From: an uncultured Oscillospiraceae bacterium
Lineage (GTDB): Bacteria > Bacillota > Clostridia > Oscillospirales > Acutalibacteraceae
Reading direction: 5' to 3'
Assembly (NCBI GenBank): GCA_905211675.1
Contig: CAJMBP010000017.1
Span: 1 to 26,603, forward strand
Length of the DNA: 26,603 bases
In this document: piece after piece, positions 22,070 through 26,603 of the stretch
Layout: each line of letters starts with the position of its first letter
Numbering within the stretch: position 1 is the first letter of the stretch
Program-made: the position numbers and the translations under genes
Notes under the pieces: model-generated
Database searches by the model: none
Seen by the model: the letters and a program-made list of their open reading frames with translations, nothing else
What the model was told of the DNA's origin: nothing

Positions 22070-22495
22070 TTAATCAACAACTTCGACGCCCATGCTGCGT
22101 GCCGTGCCTGCAATCATGCTCATTGCGGCTTCAATGCTTGCTGCATTAAGGTCGGGCATTTTAGTTTCTGCGATTTTTCTAACCTGTTCGCTTGTAATCT
22201 TGGCAACCTTTGTTTTATTAGGTGTACCCGACGCAGTTTCAATGCCGCATGCTTTTTTAATAAGAACGGCTGCGGGGGGTGTTTTGGTAATAAAACTGAA
22301 AGAACGGTCTGCATAAACAGTAATAACAACAGGTATAATCATACCTACATCGTTTTTGGTTCTTTCGTTGAATGCCTTGGTAAACTCCATGATGTTAACA
22401 CCATGCTGACCGAGTGCAGGACCAACCGGGGGAGCCGGTGTTGCCTTACCTGCAGGAATCTGCAATTTAATATAACCTGTAATTTTCTGAGCCAT
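22070..22495 (-). CDS. rplK: 50S ribosomal protein L11
   Basis: It binds the GTPase-associated centre of 23S rRNA. At ATG 22495 (GGAGGTG ahead) the protein is 141 aa, the normal length, starting MAQKITGYIKLQIPAGKATP. GPALGQHGVNIMEFTKAFN and ADRSFSFITKTPPAAVLIKK are classic L11 stretches. The C-terminal rRNA-binding domain is complete. An unusually structured 200-nt stretch separates it from nusG. Confidence 0.97.
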   Translation of the reverse strand: MAQKITGYIKLQIPAGKATPAPPVGPALGQHGVNIMEFTKAFNERTKNDVGMIIPVVITVYADRSFSFITKTPPAAVLIKKACGIETASGTPNKTKVAKITSEQVRKIAETKMPDLNAASIEAAMSMIAGTARSMGVEVVD

Positions 22496-22697
22496 AAATA
22501 GCACCTCCATTATTCGTGGTAACCGTGTTTAGTCAAAGATTATCTTTGCTAAATTAACACTTGGCGGAGCATTCATATACATGCTCCTCCCACCGTGACA
22601 CACAGATGCTCATATTTTTACGAACGGTTAACCTTGACCGTAAAAAAATCTGTATGCCGGAAGTTAATAAGCATTTCTGCGTATTAACAGTTAAAAA
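22496..22697 (-). promoter_or_regulatory. rplK-rplA leader with candidate L1-binding site
   Basis: No gene is seen in these 202 bases. On the minus strand GGTGGGAGGAGCAT (22594-22581) is followed by a loop and ATGCTCC (22572-22566), forming a stem with a small internal mismatch. GGTGGGAGG also occurs in the L1-binding stalk of 23S rRNA (helices 76-77 in E. coli), so this may be the mimic through which L1 represses its own mRNA. A second hairpin, TTTTTACG/CGTAAAAA, lies further upstream (about 22613-22648). No convincing internal promoter was found. Confidence 0.5.
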
Positions 22698-23225
22698 TCA
22701 GTTCGATGCGGAAATCTGGTCAAGCTCAAGCTCAACCGGCGTTTCTCGGCCGAACATGGAAAGAACTACGCAAACGTTGTTATTATCCAAATCAATAGAC
22801 TTGATAACGCCGCTGTAGCCCTCAAGCGGACCGTTAATAATCTTAACGGTGTCACCCTCGCGGTAACCAACCTCAACGCTGTGCTTTTCAACGCCTAATG
22901 CTGCCACCTCTGCATCGGTAAGCGGTACCGGTTTAGAAGCCGGACCTACAAAACCCGTGCAACCGCGAATATTTCTTACAACATACCAACTGTCATCGGT
23001 GACAATCATTTTTATAAGAACATATCCCGGAAAAATTTTTCTTTCAACCTCGCGTGTTTTGTCATCTTTAATCTCGGTAACGGTTTCCATCGGGATTTTA
23101 ATATCCTGAATTAAATCCTGCATACCGCGACTTTCAACCATAGTTGCAAGGTCGGTTGCAACCTTATTCTCATAACCTGAATAAGTGTGCACAACATACC
23201 ATCTTGCTTCAGTTGTTTCAGCCAT
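22698..23225 (-). CDS. nusG: Transcription elongation/termination factor NusG
   Basis: The 175-aa protein binds RNA polymerase and modulates pausing and Rho or ribosome coupling. It starts MAETTEARWYVVHTYSGYE (ATG 23225); GGGAGG lies nine bases ahead. The in-frame TTG three codons earlier would nearly touch that site. The NGN domain contains ERKIFPGYVLIKM and WYVVRNIRGCTGFVG. The KOW domain reads REGDTVKIINGPLEGYSG. It lies between secE (20 bases upstream) and the rplK leader. Confidence 0.97.
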   Translation of the reverse strand: MAETTEARWYVVHTYSGYENKVATDLATMVESRGMQDLIQDIKIPMETVTEIKDDKTREVERKIFPGYVLIKMIVTDDSWYVVRNIRGCTGFVGPASKPVPLTDAEVAALGVEKHSVEVGYREGDTVKIINGPLEGYSGVIKSIDLDNNNVCVVLSMFGRETPVELELDQISASN

Positions 23226-23245
23226 AATTGACAACCTCCCGATAC

Positions 23246-23944
23246 TTATTTAAGAATAAGCTTAATAAGATTGCCGAGGCCAAGGTCAAGAAGCCAGATA
23301 AACGCACCGACAATAAGGCACATAGCAAGAACTATTGCTGTGTTTTTAACCACATCTCTGGGGCCCGGCCATACTATCTTTTTAATCTCGCTCTTATAAT
23401 CTTTAAAGAATGCGATTATGCGTTTGAAAATTGTGCGCTTTGCACCCTTAGACTGCACTACCTCAATGTAATCGTCAACAAGCAGATACGCTGTTGCCGC
23501 TACCGCAAAAAGTAAAAGTGCTATTGCGGCAAGCAGAACCGAAGAGGTGTAGTTTATTCCGGTAACGCCCACCTTAGTGGTAAGCGGACGCGCGTCTACA
23601 TAATAAACCGCGTCTCTGAGCGCTATAACCAGCATATAAATGCCGGTGATTAAGCCTACTGCCGGAGCAAAATAACGTACCTTTTTCGACTTGAATGAGA
23701 AAACGCTGAGAAGCACGCCCAATACGGTAAGCCAGAAGCAGAAAAGAATATCCGCCGACTTTGCCATATCGTACTCTACGCCCGCAAGCTCGGTTTTGGC
23801 ACCGAAGCCCAGCGCCGCACCTACCATTGAAACATCGCCGTTCTTTGTGGCGATTGAAGCAAACGGGGTGAAAAAGAGTACCAAAGAAACAACTGCGAAG
23901 ATAACCGAAAGGATCTGACAAATTCTATTGACAGTTTTCATCAT
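23246..23944 (-). CDS. secE: SecE preprotein translocase subunit with a long N-terminal membrane extension
   Basis: SecE clamps the SecY channel. The C-terminal 60 residues are a normal Gram-positive SecE: FKDYKSEIKKIVWPGPRDVV (180-199) followed by one membrane helix (about 202-220). Before it lie about 170 extra residues with four predicted membrane segments (8-30, 64-84, 91-112, 134-156). A loop (31-63) sits between the first two. Typical Gram-positive SecE is about 60-75 aa. The frame is unbroken. GGAGGG precedes two tandem ATGs (23944 and 23941), and no good internal start exists before the SecE domain. It lies between rpmG and nusG, the standard place for secE. Confidence 0.92.
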   Translation of the reverse strand: MMKTVNRICQILSVIFAVVSLVLFFTPFASIATKNGDVSMVGAALGFGAKTELAGVEYDMAKSADILFCFWLTVLGVLLSVFSFKSKKVRYFAPAVGLITGIYMLVIALRDAVYYVDARPLTTKVGVTGINYTSSVLLAAIALLLFAVAATAYLLVDDYIEVVQSKGAKRTIFKRIIAFFKDYKSEIKKIVWPGPRDVVKNTAIVLAMCLIVGAFIWLLDLGLGNLIKLILK

Positions 23945-23954
23945 ATTACCCTCC

Positions 23955-24104
23955 TTACTTTGTTTCCTTGTGCAAGGTGTGCTTTCTGCAGAACCTGCAA
24001 TACTTGTTCATTTCAAGTCTGTCAGGGTCATTTTTCTTGTTTTTCATTGTGTTGTAGTTGCGTTGCTTGCATTCTGTGCAAGCGAGTGTAATTTTTACTC
24101 TCAT
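23955..24104 (-). CDS. rpmG: 50S ribosomal protein L33 (zinc-binding form)
   Basis: This 49-aa protein begins MRVKITLACTECKQRNY and ends with KYCRFCRKHTLHKETK. Both CxxC pairs are present, so this is the zinc-dependent C+ form rather than the C- paralogue made under zinc limitation. GGAGGTG lies five bases before ATG 24104. It is the first gene of the rpmG-secE-nusG-rplK-rplA operon, 10 bases before secE. Confidence 0.96.
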   Translation of the reverse strand: MRVKITLACTECKQRNYNTMKNKKNDPDRLEMNKYCRFCRKHTLHKETK

Positions 24105-24290
24105 AACGGCACCTCCCGCTTTACGGAAATATTTTTTTCTCGCCTAAGGGGCGAGAATGCCTCCCTCATTACAGAACGCAATCGCCGTAACAAAAGGCAC
24201 ATATAGAACACCCTTTGAAAGCACAATACAGCATATTGTGTAACTGTGTTGATAAGGCTGTTTTTACGCATAAAAAAGCCTTGCAGAGGT
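24105..24290 (-). promoter_or_regulatory. Structured 5' leader of the rpmG operon
   Basis: No gene or tRNA is seen in this leader of about 185 nt. On the minus strand three hairpins can be drawn: AAGGCT ... AGCCTT with paired T/A tracts (24254-24282), CACAATA/TATTGTG (about 24222-24240), and CTCGCC/GGCGAG followed by AAAAAAA (about 24138-24155). None has a T-run in the direction of transcription. Their role is unknown. Confidence 0.45.
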
Positions 24291-24296
24291 AGTAAA

Positions 24297-24325
24297 ATTA
24301 TACCACAACGCAAGGTCAAGGTCAA
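24297..24325 (-). promoter_or_regulatory. Promoter of the rpmG-secE-nusG-rplK-rplA operon
   Basis: Minus strand TTGACC (24320-24325), 17 bases, TATAAT (24297-24302). TTGACC is directly repeated (24314-24319), but only the upstream copy has consensus spacing. Confidence 0.85.
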
Positions 24326-24354
24326 GCATTTTTTTATTTGACGCATATTTTAAA

Positions 24355-24834
24355 TTATTTATGGTAGGTCGAGCCCTCGATAATTTTAAAAGATCGGTAA
24401 ATCTGTTCAAGACACATTATTCTGAAAAGCTGATGCGGAAAGGTCATTTCGGACATTGAAATTCTAAAATCGGCCCTTTGCTTCAACACATCTGCCAATC
24501 CGTAAGAGCTTCCTATAATAAAGCACATATTTTTTCCGCAATCGGTATTTTTGCTTATAAGCGCCGAAAAGCCTTCGCTCGAAAGGCTCTCGCCCTCAAC
24601 ACAAAATGCCGCTACGGCACTGCCTTCGGGTATGCGCCTTTCAATTTGCTCGGCTTCCTTTAAAAGTGCGGCTTCAATTTCGCTTTGCGACGGTTTTTCG
24701 GGCAGATTAACGGGGTTTAGTTCTATTATATTTAACCTGCAATATCTCGTAAGGCGCTTTTCGTATTCGCAAGATGCCTCGCGTAAATATTTTTCTTTTA
24801 ATTTTCCGAGAGCAATTACGGTTATTTTAATCAA
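24355..24834 (-). CDS. rlmH: 23S rRNA (pseudouridine-1915-N3)-methyltransferase
   Basis: This SPOUT-class methyltransferase modifies helix 69 of 23S rRNA in assembled ribosomes using SAM. The 159-aa protein is the standard length. It begins MIKITVIALGKLKEKYL. The SAM-binding trefoil knot shows CFIIGSSYGL, then ISMSEMTFPHQLFRIMCLEQ and YRSFKIIEGSTYHK at the C-terminus, as in all RlmH proteins. The start is a TTG at 24834 with GGAGGTGA seven bases ahead. It overlaps the stop of the walJ remnant by four bases (TTGA), so the two were translationally coupled. Confidence 0.96.
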   Translation of the reverse strand: MIKITVIALGKLKEKYLREASCEYEKRLTRYCRLNIIELNPVNLPEKPSQSEIEAALLKEAEQIERRIPEGSAVAAFCVEGESLSSEGFSALISKNTDCGKNMCFIIGSSYGLADVLKQRADFRISMSEMTFPHQLFRIMCLEQIYRSFKIIEGSTYHK

Positions 24835-25436
24835 AAAACGGTCACCTCCGGAGTTTTGGGCTTTGCAACATTCAGTATATAGTCTTTATCGCAAACAGCG
24901 CCCACTGCGGCAAGTGTTGCACGTGCCGCCGACCGTGCCAGAATCGGAGTATTATTTTCTCGGCTTAAATGGCCGAGAATTATACGCGTGGTGCCGCTTT
25001 TTACAAGTGCAGGCAGCTCTGCCGCGCATGCATTGTTTGAAAGATGTCCCTTGTCGGACAGTATGCGCAGTTTAAGCTGTGCGGGGTACGGTCCGTGCTT
25101 TAACATTTCGACATCGTGATTAGACTCTATCAATACCGCCTCACAGCCCGAAAGCTTTTGCCTTACCGCGTCGGTCATAACGCCGAGGTCGGTGCAAACG
25201 GCAACACGCCTTGCGTCTGACAGGGTTACAACATAACCGCCCGAGCCTGTGCTGTCATGACTTGTTTCAAAAAAATCAAGCGCGATATTTCCGAAATCTA
25301 TACTGCCGTTTTCGGCGCATATTACTTTAGTGTCGGCAGGCATAATATTTTGCGCCGATAAACATTCGAGCGTTTGACTTGAAGCGACAAGCGGTACTTT
25401 GATTTTAGAGAGAAAAGTCTTAAGCCCTTTGATATG
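24831..25436 (-). pseudogene. walJ: 5'-truncated WalJ/YycJ-type metallo-beta-lactamase-fold hydrolase
   Basis: What remains is the C-terminal three quarters of a WalJ protein. TSHDSTGSGGYVV, AVCTDLGVMT, VLIESNHDVEML, DKGHLSNNACAAEL and LGHLSRENN are the hallmarks of the family. The frame is open upstream of the first ATG (25343) and reads HIKGLKTFLSK, the sequence that normally follows the metal motif H-x-H-x-D. That motif and the N-terminus are missing; upstream of about 25436 the sequence is a different gene, and the frame meets a stop at 25452-25454. A 170-aa product from ATG 25343 would lack the catalytic metal site. Position next to rlmH agrees with walJ in Firmicutes. Confidence 0.85.
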
Positions 25437-25912
25437 GTTCTGTATATATTTTCAGCATATTTTTCGATTATCTCTTTATATTCGTTATTAAATTCAAAAT
25501 CTGTTGTATCGTCTACATAAGCACTTAATGACTCGCCTACAACTCCACCTATTATCTCCCACGAATTGCTGAGTGCTGTAACAACTTCACGTTCTCCATA
25601 TGCTCTTGACATAACCACCGGAAACATATACGTAGATGATGTTCTGCTCTTGTCTGCATATAGCCAGCAGGAGTCAAGAAGTGTCTGCATATAGCCTCCC
25701 ATACCAACCCACTCAACTGTAGTAGCAAACACAACTCCGTCTGCCTCAACTACTGACTGCGAAAGAGTTGTAATTGTATTCTTTATCTCATAAAGATTAT
25801 ACCTTGTAACGTGAACATTAAGTTCCTCTAACACTTCCTGGATTCTGTTAATAACGACAATTGTCGGGTCATCTACAAGACCTCGTCCACCATAATATAT
25901 GTTTACATTCAT
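25322..25912 (-). CDS. Flavodoxin-type oxidoreductase, 3'-truncated
   Basis: It begins MNVNIYYGGRGLVDDPT at ATG 25912, with GGGAGG ahead. Central stretches (VEADGVVFATTVEWVGMGGY, LLDSCWLYADK, YMFPVVMSRAYGERE) match a flavodoxin-like NAD(P)H:FMN reductase family common in Lachnospiraceae. The authentic protein runs to about AENIYRTIS (base 25428). After that the frame only reads walJ DNA out of frame and stops at 25322. From memory of the family, about 100 C-terminal residues are missing. An extended -10 (TGT-TACAAT, near 25963) may be its promoter. Base composition is lower in GC than in the genes to the left. Confidence 0.75.
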   Translation of the reverse strand: MNVNIYYGGRGLVDDPTIVVINRIQEVLEELNVHVTRYNLYEIKNTITTLSQSVVEADGVVFATTVEWVGMGGYMQTLLDSCWLYADKSRTSSTYMFPVVMSRAYGEREVVTALSNSWEIIGGVVGESLSAYVDDTTDFEFNNEYKEIIEKYAENIYRTISKGLRLFSLKSKYRLSLQVKRSNVYRRKILCLPTLK

Positions 25913-26021
25913 ATAATTAATATCCTCCCAAATATACCTGTTATCAATTAAGCTTTCCGATAATTGTAACACAAGTATTAGATTTTGGCGACATTTACTG
26001 TACTGACTTTATACACTTACT

Positions 26022-26603
26022 TTATACTATACTTACTTTGAACTCATACGCCGCAAACTTTAATATATCTCCATTATTAATATTAACTCTTGTATGCACC
26101 TTCAGTCTCTCACCATTAATATAAGTACCATTAGTCGAATTCATATCCTCTACAAAGAAACCTTTATCGCCATACGAAAAACAGGCGTGAAGCTTACTTA
26201 TAACCGGATTGTCTATGTATACATCAGAAGCTTCCCTGATGCTTCCAACTGTGCAGGGAAACTTACACAGACCAATGGTATTATTAACATTATCATATTC
26301 TCCATTATCAGGTCTTACATCAGGAAACAAATCATCTGTCAGACCTTGAAGGCAAAGCTTATTATTCTTATTATCTTCTTCTGCCAGTGATTCAAGATAG
26401 TCACTTAAAAGAATTGTATGCTCACATTCTTCTGCCCTATTATCTACATTTCCCTCATTATCTTTAATAACCTCTGCCGTTACAAGCTTATTATCAATCT
26501 CCTCGTTAAGGTCAAAACGATACGGAATTTCGTTGACATTTTCTGACTTCGCCTGCTTTAAATCTCCAACAAGCACACCCGCCTTATCTGCAATATAGAA
26601 CAA
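26022..26603 (-). CDS. FHA-domain protein, C-terminal part (5' end outside the window)
   Basis: The frame is open to the right edge, so the true start is not seen. Residues about 110-193 of the visible part form a forkhead-associated domain, which binds phosphothreonine peptides. It shows CTVGS (117-121, in place of the usual GR), ISKLHA (135-140) and the loop EDMNSTNGTYINGERL (152-167). The upstream part is acidic and asparagine-rich (EEDNKNNK, RPDNGEYDNVNN) and looks like a linker. In Lachnospiraceae such domains end longer proteins with an N-terminal DUF6382-like region, sometimes near Tad pilus genes; that is a guess here. Composition differs from the left 25 kb. Confidence 0.8.
   Translation of the reverse strand: MFYIADKAGVLVGDLKQAKSENVNEIPYRFDLNEEIDNKLVTAEVIKDNEGNVDNRAEECEHTILLSDYLESLAEEDNKNNKLCLQGLTDDLFPDVRPDNGEYDNVNNTIGLCKFPCTVGSIREASDVYIDNPVISKLHACFSYGDKGFFVEDMNSTNGTYINGERLKVHTRVNINNGDILKFAAYEFKVSIV

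Noticed and set aside
24105..24290. tRNA gene between rpmG and rlmH
   Set aside because: No T-loop (GTTCGAAT-like) sequence or acceptor pairing was found.
24101..24346. 81-aa minus-strand open frame upstream of rpmG
   Set aside because: It spans the operon promoter and the rpmG ribosome binding site, has no site of its own, and looks unlike a protein.
1..26603. CRISPR array, insertion sequence with intact transposase, or prophage
   Set aside because: No regularly spaced repeats, integrase, phage genes or complete transposase were seen.

Overview
The window looks like chromosomal DNA of a low-GC, spore-forming Gram-positive bacterium of the class Clostridia. An Oscillospirales-type genome is my impression from protein style, not a proven placement. 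The grounds are a spoIIGA-sigE pair, a class B sortase, SAM-I and FMN riboswitches of Firmicutes type, and many near-consensus sigma-A promoters (TTGACA, 17 bp, TATAAT). Most of the window is ordinary core genome. There are no tRNA or rRNA genes, no CRISPR array and no intact mobile element.

Layout from left to right. Bases 1-198 hold the start of a P-loop ATPase (minus). The RNase P RNA gene follows with its own promoter and terminator (about 258-660). A small unknown gene (minus) lies between it and serS. serS and a sortase B gene (plus) come next, then a decayed REP-associated transposase fragment. mntP and a small alarmone synthetase (minus) lead into a methionine/SAM operon on the minus strand: SAM-I riboswitch, metK, metY, metA. 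Upstream of that are an FMN riboswitch with a ribU-type transporter gene, a DUF1294 gene, and sigE with spoIIGA. A metal-efflux module follows (HMA metallochaperone and CadA/ZntA-like ATPase, with a divergent TetR regulator). Then come an alpha/beta hydrolase and pyrophosphatase pair and a two-gene amino-sugar operon. Two transporter genes (CaCA and AEC) and an unknown membrane protein precede the operon rpmG-secE-nusG-rplK-rplA. rlmH and the remains of walJ follow.

The most unusual intact gene is at 16568-18184. One reading frame, with a strong ribosome binding site, joins an N-terminal XRE-type DNA-binding domain to a complete phosphoglucosamine mutase (GlmM). The next gene overlaps it by 8 bases and encodes a stand-alone hexapeptide-repeat protein that keeps the GlmU acetyltransferase histidine. 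The region upstream of the fusion carries several dyads around two possible promoters, so an enzyme that controls its own operon is a reasonable hypothesis. SecE is also unusual: about 170 residues with four predicted membrane segments precede the normal SecE domain.

The right end differs from the rest. At about 25428-25438 the walJ gene loses its 5' part, and a flavodoxin-type gene loses its 3' part at the same point. Beyond it the DNA is visibly lower in GC and encodes an FHA-domain protein that looks like it comes from another clostridial lineage. This is either a real rearrangement or an assembly chimera, and the last 1.2 kb should not be assumed to belong to this genome.
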